Shown one piece after another: positions 1-10,548 of a DNA stretch of 64,000 nt. Origin of the DNA: Diplosphaera chodatii (lineage: Eukaryota; Chlorophyta; Trebouxiophyceae; Prasiolales; Stichococcaceae). The number at the start of each line of letters is the position of its first letter. Within the stretch, counting starts at the first letter, position 1. The position numbers were made by a program, and so were the translations under genes. The stretch spans positions 682,001-746,000 of the forward strand of contig JAALGY010000014.1 in NCBI GenBank assembly GCA_032358165.1. Reading direction: 5' to 3'. The notes beneath the pieces are model-generated. The model made no database searches, was not told the DNA's origin, and saw only the letters and a list, made by a program, of their open reading frames with translations.

Positions 1-116
1 TTCATGCCTTGCAGTCCTATACGCTGCCACTTGCTATGCCAACACATCATCCTGACAACAGGTATGTAGAAGCGACAGTGACACAGGCGGCATAGTTGCC
101 GCGGTGCTGCGCTTGC

Positions 117-3100
117 CTGCTGCTGCTGGAGGCGTGCGCGCTGCTGCGCCAGCTGCGCCTTCAGCGTGGCGGCGGACTCGCGGCTGGCGCGCGCCAGGGC
201 CTTCGCCTCCGACTCCGCCGCCACCTGCTCCACCTGCCGCATCAGCGCACCAGCCGTCATGACATGACTGGCTTTTGTTCACCGGCCTCAGTAAGAACTT
301 GGTGATGATGCCTGAATTTGCTGCACGACACAATCAGCGCCTGTGAGATGCTGGCTAGACTTGTCAGCCACTCCAGCCAGCGTCTCACAGCCGGACGATT
401 ATATTGCGCCAGCCAGAGTCGGGCGCACACTACTCGACTGGCTGGTGACCAGGACTGCACGTTGGGCAGGGTCTGCCAACGGTGTTGCCGACATAACACG
501 TCACCAAAACAAAAGCGGCGGCACCTTGGCCTGCAGGGTGCTGATGGCCTCCTCCATGCCCTGCAGCTCTGCTTCTGCACTCGCCGCATGAGCCCGCGCC
601 TCTGCCAGCTCCGCCTCGGCGGCGGACGCGCGCCCCTCGGCGACGGCCACGGCGTCGGCCTGCGCCGCAGCGCCGGCTGCCGCCACGCGCAGCCCGGCAG
701 CCTCGGCCTCGCTGGCCTGTTCGCAGCACATACCATACTGACTGCACATGAGCACTCGGTACACTGGACGGCGACGTCGGCTGCATTGCAAGTGTCTCGA
801 TTTGAGGCCCTTGCTATACAGGAGTTGTCACTGCCGCCACCGCACGCAGATTTTTGTCAGTGAGGAAAATATTTCATAGGTCGCCGGCTGTCAGGGCAAG
901 CCAAACCAGAAGACCCGGCCCTGTGCAGAAGGTCGGGTCAGATGGCGTGCTGGACCTGACAGCGAGCTGAACTAGGAGCAATGTAGTCATTGGCACGACC
1001 TTTGTAGCCATCAGCGAAGATACAGAGCAAGGCGCTGAAGCAGGCCGATGAGGGAACACAGAAGGCCCGTAGAGTCCACCAGCTGAGAGGATTACGCAAA
1101 CTGCAGGCGGAACGAGTGTAAAAGCATGTAGATCAGACACACCAACTTTTCGCTCAACAGGAGTGCATTCTGGAAATGGCCGATATGATACTAAACAGGG
1201 GGTCAGGGACCACTGTGGGGTAGCTATTGCAAAGCACGGAACATTGGTTCGGACCGCCTAGATTTCATTACTTCTGTGAGCAGTGCACCAACAATGCAGA
1301 CCTGGGTGGTACCACACGGAGTGCACTGGGCAGAGACGCGGGGCCTGTAGACGAGGGGAGGCGCACCCGCAGCCGGGCGCGCAGATCGGCCATCTCTTCG
1401 CGCGCGGCCTCCAGCTCGGACTCGGCCACCCGCACGCGCTGCCTGGCCAGCTTGGGCGGGCCGCTGCCGGCAGTGAATAACTGCGCCTGGCAGCGGGAGC
1501 ATGCGCCCGGTCAGCAATGCAGCGAACTTGCCTGTGCTATTGCAAAAATCTGCGACATATGCCCTGGCGTGACCAGACCCTGCGAGCTGTGCAGCCTGAC
1601 ACAGCAGACCGCAGGACCAGCGGTGGCCCGGCCGGCTCCTGGCACTGCTGCTTCCGAGCCAGGCTGCTGGGTAGCTCTTCACCCTGAGGAACTCGGCGGA
1701 GTCAGGTGCAGGTGGTGTGTCATGACTCAGCACAGGGCAGGGCAGCACCCACCGCGTCCCGTGCGCACAGAGCCGCGAGCGCTGCGTCCCGTTCGGCGTG
1801 TGCGGCGGCGGCCTCGGCGGCCGCCTGCGCGGCGTGGCCGCGCAGCAGCTCTGCCGTCTCCCGCAGCGCGGCGGACTCCTCCTGCGCCGCCCCCGCGATG
1901 CTGCGCAGCCGCTGCAGCAGCACACACACACACTCTGAGGCATGATGCCCGTCAGTTCCACCCAACATGCCTATCAAAAGGGAACAGAGAACAGAGACCC
2001 AATGTTTGCACGCAGGACATGCACTCAATGACCAGTGCCACACGGCTCCTTCAGGGCTATGTCAAACTCCCGCCGTCGTCATGCCTGCACCCGATCAAGC
2101 ACGCTCACCGTGCACTCAGCGGCATCAACGTCACCCGGCTGCGGCTGCGCCACGGCCGCCTCCTCGGCCGCGGCCGCCCGGCGCTGCGCCCGCGAAACCG
2201 CATGTCCCGCCGCCTCCAGCTCAGCCGCGGCCGCCTGTATCATAGGTTAGTGATATTGGAGTGTATAGGTTGTCAGCCCTCGAGAGCTCACACTATCAGC
2301 GAGCGCAGCCCACAAACAGATAGCGCCCCAGGTGGACCCAAGGGAATGCAAGCAGTGTCAGCAAAGCTCTGTGCAGCAGCGGCAGCCCCAAGCTCTCTGC
2401 AGCATGTGTGTCGGAGGACCCAGCAGTGGCCTGCAGTTGGCAAGTGTACCTGCCGCTTGCCCTCGGCCTCTGCTAGCGACTTTTTGAGGGCGGCATTCTC
2501 GGATGCAACCGCAGCGGCGCGAGCATCCAGCTGCAGAGCGCGGGCGGCAGCGGCGGCCGACACAGAGCTCGTGGCCGGGTCACTGCTCGCACTGCTCACG
2601 GCCGAGGCATAGCCGCCGGCCGCGCTGTCAGCGCTCTCGAAACCATCCTCTGCACATGTGTGCAGGAACCCAACTCGAACCCATTCTCTCAGAATGCGGG
2701 CAGCTATGATATGTTGCATATGTGCAAGACAGCGCACAGACACCCACAGCCTGTTTTGAAACTTGTGCTTGGACTTTGCAGCTGAGCTCCCGCCTCACCT
2801 GCTTCCTGCTGTGCCTGCAGCTGCTGGGGTGCTGCTAAAGGTTCCGCAGCAGGTTCGGGCTGCATCGAGCCCCTCCTGTTTCGACCAGACCCTGCCCCTG
2901 CCCTGCATGAGTAGCGCAGCCGATGTCGTCATCATGACATCCTACAGCAGGGCAAATGAGAGAGGAGTTCTGGGTGGTAGCAGTGCAGCACCTGTGCTTG
3001 TTGGGTGCCAGCATCTTGGTCGCATGGCGTGGCGCGCCATTGTCTGGGCTGTGTGGCGCGTCGCTGACACCGCCACCGCCATCGTCAGCACCCTCACCGG

Positions 3101-3784
3101 CATCTGCAGCGGGGCCATGCTGACTGCTCGCTGTTGCGGCGGCTGAAATGCTGGCGGCGGCCTCCGCCGCCAGGGCCTCGCCGCTGGGCGACGCCCCCAC
3201 CGCAGCCGGAGCATCATCATGTCCGCCGTCACTGCCATTCGCGCCCCTGTCAGCGGCAGCGGCTGCATCCCCCGCCTCTGCGCCACCCGCCGCAGCAAAG
3301 CCGGCTGCCAGGGAGCGCCGCGCGAAGCCGGGCGCCGGCAGCGGGCTGGCCAACGACGTGGCCCGGCTGCTGGTAGGCGAGGCCTGTGCAGTTTTGCACA
3401 CGGATTTCCCAGCTGATGCATAGCACTTGCATGGGCAACAGGCTGTTCCAATGCTGCATTCCATGTGCGCCAGCAACAGTCTCAAGGGCAACGAGCGTGG
3501 CACGGGCTTGGATTCCTAGGGCTCACATCAGGCGTGCCCACGATGCTGCTGGTGGTGCTGCCCGCCCCACGGTTGCGCCGGCTCTTAAACTGCTCCAGCT
3601 GCAGCAGCCAACACGATTATGAGGTTTGATGACATGACACGCTCGATCGGATGAGTCAGCGGTGGTAAGGCTGCGCGTCACATGCGTGCAGCGCCGCATC
3701 CAGGTCTGCAGGCCTTGCGCCTCGGTGGCATACCCTCTTGAGGCCCGCCTGCCGCAGGTCCTCCCGTCGAGCGTCCGCCATCAT
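117..3784 (-). CDS. Coiled-coil protein, 3' end off the window
   Basis: Ten exons chain in phase: 3784-3734, 3598-3527, 3383-3098, 2831-2799, 2649-2450, 2234-2109, 1911-1753, 1480-1367, 716-525, 233-117 (450 codons). The start is the first of two adjacent ATGs at 3784; the N-terminus reads MMADARREDLRQAGLKR joined to LEQFKSRRNRG, a start like that of many golgin- or kinesin-like coiled-coil proteins. Residues about 42-140 are Ala/Ser/Gly-rich and probably disordered. From about residue 160 there are Ala/Glu/Gln-rich heptad stretches, for example LARQRVRVAESELEAAREEM and AQLAQQRARLQQQQ, which predict long coiled coils. The last exon ends at CAG followed by gcaagc, so I take it as a GC donor with the gene continuing left; the frame stays open to base 1. 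The gene is divergent from the UBA gene. The function is unknown; a structural, tethering or cytoskeletal role is inference only. Exon 4 (33 nt) is the least certain. Confidence 0.6.
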
Positions 3785-4417
3785 GCCAGCAATGCCATAG
3801 TCTCGGGTGAAGCAGTGCTGCTAACCTCCGTCAGACGTCCTCTTGAGTAGCTCATCGATTTTGTGTCAGACAGCTGGGGACCATCGTGCCAAGGCACTGC
3901 TGAACCGACGCTGCGCAGAGCGCTCAAAGCGGTGATCGATGTGTCGAGGTTTCTGAGTCGTCCAGCACGCAGCTCAACGTGATAGCAGCGTGGATCGACA
4001 TCCTGCCATGGAGGAGCAGCGTTGTGGCAGATTATGCTGGCACAACTTGGTTGGTGACTCGAGCAGAGCGTGCGGCAGACACATGCGATATGATGGGAGA
4101 TACCCTGTGCGCTACTTGCCTGTAAATTCACAACACACATTGCAACAGGTAGTCGCGCATGTGCAGCGCTGATGCAGCATGATGAAGCTCTATTGCTTTG
4201 CCGACCCCACAGCACGCACAGCTCGCATCAGCATGCTGGTGCAGTTCAGACTGCGCACATGTCACTATCTTCCGATTGGATGTCTTTTGATCAGCCTGAC
4301 AGGCGTCTGTGGTGTAGCATTGCGTGCTGTGCCGGAGGCGAGGGCAGGCTTGGCAAGGTTCACGCATCAGTGCGCTGCCACTGTCAGACAAACATTGCCT
4401 CGATTCAAAACAACGCC
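3785..4417. promoter_or_regulatory. Divergent intergenic region (coiled-coil gene / UBA gene)
   Basis: This is 633 bp between two start codons that point away from each other. It has no convincing exon on either strand, so it is the probable shared 5' regulatory region. No clear TATA box was recognised. Confidence 0.35.
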
Positions 4418-6661
4418 ATGAGCGAGGCGCGAGAGCGCCCAGAGCCAGACGCTGAGCCTGCAAAGCCTTCGAAGCAGCTGCGTCTCGAGAGCACTGCATC
4501 TGGCGCAGCAGTGCCGCCAAGTGACGGTCGAACCGCGGCACCGCAGCCAGAGCATGCACAGCCAGCAGAGGCAGCATTGGATGCAGAAGCTGCTGAGCAG
4601 AACCCTCAGCAGCAGGCTGTTGATTTGGTTGATCCCAGGGATGCCGCGATCACGATGCTGAGAGGCATCGGCGTCAGCAGCGAACGTGCATCCGAGGCGG
4701 TGGATCAGACTCAGGATGTGTACGTCAGTACCGATGCCGCAGCGTGAGTGGGGCAAAGCTGGCTGTCTGCTCCTGGAACTGTCCCATAAGCTACCGAACA
4801 TGGGTCAGCCATGCGAGACATCATGGCAGCTACAGCTGCATGATGCCACATGCATCCTGACACAGGGGCTCAACTGCACAGTGGGCTGCTGTGGCAGAGT
4901 AAGACCAGAGCCAGGCCTTGCAGTCCGGTGTACACTCCCAACCTGAGAACCTGACGACTCACACGATTCCCTGCGACGCAGCTGGGCGGACGCGGCGCAG
5001 GTCTGGCTGGCAGAGGACCTGGAGCACAGCGCCGAGCGGGACAAGCTGGTGGGCGGGCGCAGGGCCCGAGCACGGCACCCGCATGCATGTTTTGCCAGGG
5101 CTTGCATGCCTGTGCTGCATGCGCCTACACTGGTCGCCTGCTGTAACGGAACGCACTCTGCTCCCACGACCAGCTAGGGCCGCAACTCTCTGACACCGCT
5201 GCGCAGGCGGAGGCGATGGCGCCGCTTGTCGCAACCGAGGCAATTGTCTGTCAAACGGCGTGCACCTCGATGTCCTGACACCGCTGCGCAGGCGGAGGCG
5301 ATGGCGCTGCTTGTCGCAACCGAGGCAATTGTCTGTCAAATGGCGTGCACCTCGATGTCCTTGCACCGCCGCGCAGGCGGAGGCGATGGCGGCCAGCCTG
5401 GCGGAGGAGCAGCAGCGGAAGCAGACGGCCGCGCCGCTGGCGGACCGGCCAGACGAGGAGCTGGAGCAACGCTTCGCGCGCTCCATCCTCCTGCAGAAGG
5501 TGTGGATGGGGCATCCTGAAGACGCATACAGCACGCAATGCCCGAGTTCTCACGTTGCCAATGTCGTATTGACACCTGAGCGGTCGCAGCCAGACATGGC
5601 TTGCGCACCTGGGCGCAAGCCTTGGGCGCCATGGGGCTTGCGGATGCTTGTCGAGCTGTCACAGATGCATGGTGCTCGTTTGCAATGCAGTTTGATGAGA
5701 CCGCCTTCCACCGTCGGTTGTTTTCCACACCGGCGCTGCGGCCGCAGCTGATCGCCCTGCTCGAGCTGGAACGGCAATACTGCTGCCTCTGGTGCACCAT
5801 TGAGCCTCATGCATGCAATTGTCACATTCTAGGCTCACTGGCGATGTGCATGGGCTGGCACAAGCACCATGCACTCTGGCAAGTAACAATGCTCACCTCG
5901 CGACAGGTACCCGGGGCCAGGTACAGACCAATACTTTGAGGAGGTGGCACAGGAGTGTGTCGATGCTGCTGAGGAGGTGGTGTCACAGGAACGCGCTGCT
6001 GAAGAACTGAGGAAAGGCGAGTGCTGCCCGCCATCTGGGGTGACCCTCTGCTTTGCATCCCAACCCTGCAGCTGATGCATCAGGGACAGTGGCAGAGGCT
6101 GGGCCATCGGGTAACAGTTGCCGACGTACTCACGCTTCGCAGGCCCGATCCAGCGGAGTCACGAGGTCGGACGGCGAGCAGCTCGCGGCCGTAGGAGGGA
6201 CAGGCCCCCGGCGCGGATGAGCGTCCCAGCCTGGCCACAGTACCCCGGTCCGGCAGCAGTGGCAAAGTGGGCAGACTGCCTGGCGGAAAAGGTGCGCCCT
6301 CACACTGCCACGCCTTCTACCGAACGCCTGCTCCTGCCGCAGCAAGGCCTGTAAGTGCTACATGGCTCTGAAAAGATGCCTGTCAATTGGCACATGGCCC
6401 CTTGCTGCGGGTGGACTAACCTAGCTACGCACGTCATCATGACACCGACTGCACGCTGTATTGCGGAGCGCAACAGGCGTGCCACCTTGCGCTGTCGTGC
6501 CGCAGGTGAAGCTGCTGCGGGAGCAGCTGGCGCCGGCGGACTGGCTGCCGAGCGCGCCCGGCGAGGTGCCGCCCTTCCTGGCGCCCTACGCCCGGCGGGC
6601 AGCAGAGGCGGCCGCAGCAGACGGCGACGCCGACGACGGCGACGTCGTCATCACCAACTGA
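4418..6661 (+). CDS. UBA-UIM domain ubiquitin-binding protein
   Basis: Seven exons: 4418-4719, 4982-5048, 5377-5499, 5691-5791, 5907-6016, 6143-6291, 6506-6661 (about 335 aa, stop TGA). The start is the ATG of MSEARERPEPD; residues 1-75 are polar and acidic. Exons 1 and 2 join across an intron to give a UBA-like helical bundle, TMLRGIGVSSERASEAVDQT followed by QDVWADAAQVWL, with the Gly-Val loop and the closing Ala-x-x-W-Leu. Exons 2 and 3 join to give DKLAEAMAASLAEEQQ, which fits the UIM pattern (Leu-x-x-Ala-x-x-x-Ser-x-x-Glu). The middle part (FDETAFHRRLF, then YPGPGTDQYFEEVAQECVDA) and the Arg-rich part after it match nothing I know; the C-terminus is acidic (DGDADDGDVVITN). A role in binding ubiquitinated cargo is family inference. 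Exon 5 seems to use a GC donor at 6017. Exon 4 could end at 5773 (GC donor) instead of 5791 (GT donor); both keep the frame. The 3' splice site of exon 3 is triplicated (see repeat). Confidence 0.65.
5192..5390 (+). repeat. 85-bp tandem repeat carrying a 3' splice site
   Basis: Two full copies and a partial third, with period 85 bp: the string gcgcaggcggaggcgatgg begins at 5201, 5286 and 5371. Each copy contains the acceptor gcgcag and the first bases of exon 3 of the UBA gene. Copy 1 runs into a stop in the exon 3 frame, and because 85 is not a multiple of 3 copy 2 shifts frame relative to copy 3, so copy 3 (exon from 5377) is the one that gives the UIM. Confidence 0.9.
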
Positions 6662-7679
6662 CGCCGGAGCACTGCTGCTGTTACACGCAGCAGGCATGGG
6701 TGGCAGCGGCATGCCGGCTTGCCTGCGGAGCTGCCAGCGCTGAGGTCATGGCGAGGGTCTGCGGTACGGCGGCCGCGTCAGCCATGGAATGGGTGGCAGC
6801 AGCAAGTGAGGGGTCCGACTGCGCAGTGGCATGGTGCCCGTGAACACGGCTGTAGGTGTCTGTCGGTCGGTGTCAGGGCGGCACAGGGGCGGAGGGGCAG
6901 GCACCACCCTGAGATTGCTGCGTCTGGTCAAGAGTAACCCAGCCGATGCTGCTGCTGTGATCAGCGTGATAGGACGGCGGACTTTTGAGGCCGGTACACC
7001 TGAAGGGGTGCAACAGTGTACAACTATGCCAGCAGACGTCAGCGCTGAGACAGCAATTTGCCAGGCGTTGCAGGCCTTGCTGACTTGTTTTTGCGTGCTA
7101 GGTAGCTACTTGCAGGATTCCTCACCAGAAAGGGTAACGACGAAGGAAGTGTCATACACCTCTGCAACAATGAAAGAATAATACCCACACACGACAGTTC
7201 TGTTCCATGCTGCTGGTGCACTCCAAGAAATAGCATGCACGAGCACAACAGAGCCGTTCATCCGTGTTGCGCATGTCAGCATTGCAGTCCGGATCTGTCC
7301 CCAGGCCGCCCGCCCAGGCCTTAGCCGGGTGCAGCAATGGCACCAAGCACCATGCTAGCTGGTGCTGCAATGTGCATTGCGTTCAACTAAGGGCAGCGCC
7401 CTTGCTCATAGTTCAATGTTTGTATGTCCTGCGCAAATGGCGCCGGTACGAAATGTGAACCTCTCACAAACGAGCAACGTACGTGCGCAGCTAGGTGTGC
7501 AGGCGTCAGCCTCTGACATCTGCCCAGCTGCGCTCACCGCAGTATACCTTTGATGGTGGTCACCTTCTAGCTAGCTCATCGGGCACCCAGCACCGCCATA
7601 CCCTCTGCGACCCTGCAGCAATGCGCCTGTCCCAGCATTGAGTGCCCTACGTACAGCATGAGCCCTGTTCGCTGTTTCC
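6662..7679. other. Convergent intergenic region, 3' UTRs
   Basis: About 1.0 kb between the 3' ends of two converging genes. Open frames here are short, without splice logic or recognisable domains. I see only probable 3' UTR. Confidence 0.4.
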
Positions 7680-9160
7680 CTAGCGGCCGTTGCCCAGGTT
7701 GCCGTTGCCGGTCCGCACGGCGCCCAGCCCCAGGCTCTGCAGGTTCTTGTTGACGCTGGTGACGACCGCGCCGCTGTTGCCGTTCACGTTGTTGCGGCTG
7801 GAGTCGTTGATCTCCTGGCGATTGGCCTCGAGGTTGCTGTTCAGCTGCGCCTCGTTCTGTTCGTTGGCCTCGTTCACATGATCGATCTGCGCGTTGGTGT
7901 ATGCCTCCACCCCCTCACTGCATGCCACCAAGTCCGCAGCATTTGAACCTGCCGCTCATACACTGGTGAGGCGAGAGCGCAGCGTGCAGCGCACGCACCC
8001 CCAAGCAGAGTTGGGCAGGTACTGCATGGCGTAAAGTATATATGCAAGTGACAGCATTCGGATTGTGACAGGCAGGCACGATGCAGGCAGCGAGCCAGGC
8101 AGCGGGGTGGCAGCAGGTGGGATGCGCACGCCAGTGGGTTGAGGTCGACGGCGCCTGCAGACCAGAACATGGCTGATTGCAAGGGCGGAATCGATCCCTT
8201 AGAACGGCAGCAGGCACTGGCTCGCAGGCAGCTGGCAAGCAGTAGTGCATCACGACACTGCACTTGCGCTCGCCGCATGTACAGGCTAGCCAACGGTCAC
8301 CTTTTAGCGCGCGGCTCGCAGACGTGAGGGACCCTGCAATATTCAGAGGCAAAGATGGTCCAGAAAGCGGACAGTGTGGCGTTTGTCATCTGCCGCTTGG
8401 CCACAAGTGCAGCGCAGGCGCTGTGTCGTGTGCAAGCTGCGAAACCCGGCATGGCAGTATGCGACTGAGGGTATCTATGCTGTTCAACTTGTCAGGTACC
8501 CGCATGGAGAACAGTTGAGGCGAGAACAGCGCCTGCACTGTCATCAGAAGTAGCAACAGCCGCGACTTTCTGTGGCGTCAGCTTGCAAACCTCCGGCATG
8601 GTGGCGGTGCCAGTAGCTGAACCTAGCTCACATTGCTCATCAACGCATAGTCATCAGGCTGCAGCGCAGCGGGAGGCGCCGTGTTGCAAACTGGCAGCGC
8701 CGCTACTGGCTGGCCTGTGAACGATCGATCAGAGAGCAGTACACAAAGTTCTTGGCCCTCGGGGCGTCACAGCGGGCGCAGGCGCCTGAGCAAGCTTTCG
8801 CGCATAGGGGTACACGGACTATGATGCATTCAGTGGAAGCTCGGACACCCAAGCTTCGCTCTGGCAAGCCGAGCGGGAAGGCTGAGAGTGTTACAGCCAG
8901 AGGTACCCTGTTACGATGGGGTCAGCAGTTCGAAGCGCATGCACCGGCGTTTCCGATTCGAAGACGTGCAGACTCTTGCTGTAGGCGGGAGCTATCATCC
9001 TTATGTCACATGCGAAGAGGGAGCACGCGTTCTGGTGCCGGAAGGGATTTGCGTCGCAGTTCTGCTGACCTGCTGATGACGAGGCTGGCAGCGGCCGCGC
9101 GTCGGCCAGCGCCAGCGCCAGCAGAGCAACGGCCACGACGGTGACTGATGATGTCTTCAT
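7680..9160 (-). CDS. Small secreted Asn/Gln-rich protein
   Basis: Exon 1 begins at the ATG at 9160 and encodes a clear signal peptide, MKTSSVTVVAVALLALALAD, followed by ARPLPAS. The last exon, 7917-7680 (stop TAG), encodes a hydrophilic, Asn/Gln/Glu-rich tail: VEAYTNAQIDHVNEANEQNE, then a stretch rich in Asn-Gly ending NGNLGNGR. The last exon must be entered in phase 2. The only simple direct join uses a weak donor (gtcatc) in the Pro-Ala-Ser codons near 9073, leaving an intron of about 1.15 kb; a small middle exon could also exist, as the better-looking donor (gtcagc) is in the wrong phase. I do not recognise the family. It lies beside another secreted-protein gene on the same strand, so an apoplastic or wall role is a reasonable guess. 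Confidence 0.45.
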
Positions 9161-10548
9161 CGCAGCGGGGCAGCAACGCGCACGAAAGATGGTGAAGGTG
9201 TGCAACTCAATTGTAACGACGGGTTCTGTTGTGATCGATTGTGGCAGCTGGCATGATGACACAACCGATAGGTCACAGCTGATTGGCAAACCGGGCAATA
9301 CGAAAGGCAGTGCACCGGATGTACTCGGCATAAAGTGCACGCATATATCGAACAATTGGCGTTCGCAGTAGCGAGACGCGAGTTTGGCCCTACGGCTGTG
9401 ATGCTGTGAAAGGGCAGAGCTAGGTAGGAATGCTTTAGCCCGTGCCGTAATCTACTCCCGCTTGTGCGTAAATGCACCAGTAGCATGGTACTTAGGCAAC
9501 TTCGCCCTTTTGTGTCCAAATGCTGCCAAGCTGATGTCAGATGCATTTTAGACGTCCGCAAGCATCTGTGCGAAATTTCAGCGCGAGTGGCATGCCTGCT
9601 GCAGCCGCATCACGCTGACAACTTCTGATCGAAGTCGGATGCTGCTTGTTTCTAGTGCCAGCCCCCGTCATTGAAAAAACTTTACTTCGGTACCTTTGTA
9701 ATGTGACATAATCCACACCCGAACCTACAACGCCGCGCCGCGGCTGGTTCGCGGTGCTTCAGGCCGCGCAAGCACTTGCCGAAGGCCATCGCTGTCAAAG
9801 TAAGGCACACATGACTGGACGACGCCTTTGCTCTGCGCTACGCTAAGGCAGCCGTTCCGGAAATTTTGACCTTTCTACTCGGTCCGGTAAACACATGAGT
9901 TTGTCCCCCCCTGTAGGGGGGGGCCAAACTAAAAGGCCCCTGAATGGTAAGCAGGACAGGAGCGAGCACCGCTAGAAGGACTGCGCTGCAGTGTGATTGA
10001 GTTGATAGATGCTTGCTTTGGCGTTGGCATCAGATAGACATGTGCATCTGCATGTCGCATGGCGTCAAATGCACCATGCAGCATTGATTCTGGCAAAGCC
10101 CAGCACCTGACGCTGCTCCACTTATTACAGGTTGTACAGCATCTGTCACCATGGCAGGAGTCCAATCAGCCACAAGACTACCCTTGGCATATGCAATGTG
10201 CAATGCCTAGCATTACCGTGCGCGATGCACTCATTCAGCGCAGGACTTCAACAAAGCTCTTCACTTCAGTGCTACAGTTTTGTAAGGTTGCAATGGGTGA
10301 CCGAACAAAGCGAACTAGCTACACGCCAAAGAACCCCTCAAGTAGTTCTATCTGCCTTGGGCTGTGCCACTGCGCCATGCCATAAATGCCATGCCATGCA
10401 CAGCAGGGTCAGCATCCCAAGCCCACAGGACTGTGCCATGCACTGCAACACCAGTCGGTGCCCGCGCTTCGGCACTGCTTTGATGTGCCAGTTCCCGCTA
10501 CCTAGGTCTGCCATTGCCTCTCCAAAACGAGGGTGGTCACGGCGCGGC
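9161..10548. other. Intergenic region between two secreted-protein genes
   Basis: About 1.4 kb upstream of the small secreted protein and downstream of the next gene. It holds a strong C/G hairpin (9898-9931) and a TTACA at 10125-10129 (TGTAA on the minus strand), a possible distal poly(A) signal. No exon is supported. Confidence 0.4.
9898..9931. repeat. Hairpin with poly-C / poly-G arms
   Basis: AGTTTG plus a run of seven C, a TGTA loop, then a run of nine G and CCAAACT. The arms are nearly perfect reverse complements and lie in otherwise non-coding sequence. Confidence 0.7.

Noticed and set aside
5192..5390. Regular repeats considered as a CRISPR array
   Set aside because: The units are contiguous 85-bp copies without spacers, in a eukaryotic gene.
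8264..8518. Plus-strand frame with a CxxC...CxxC pattern resembling a zinc finger
   Set aside because: It lies in the likely intron of the small secreted-protein gene, has no splice logic, no homologous context, and the rest of the frame is not protein-like.
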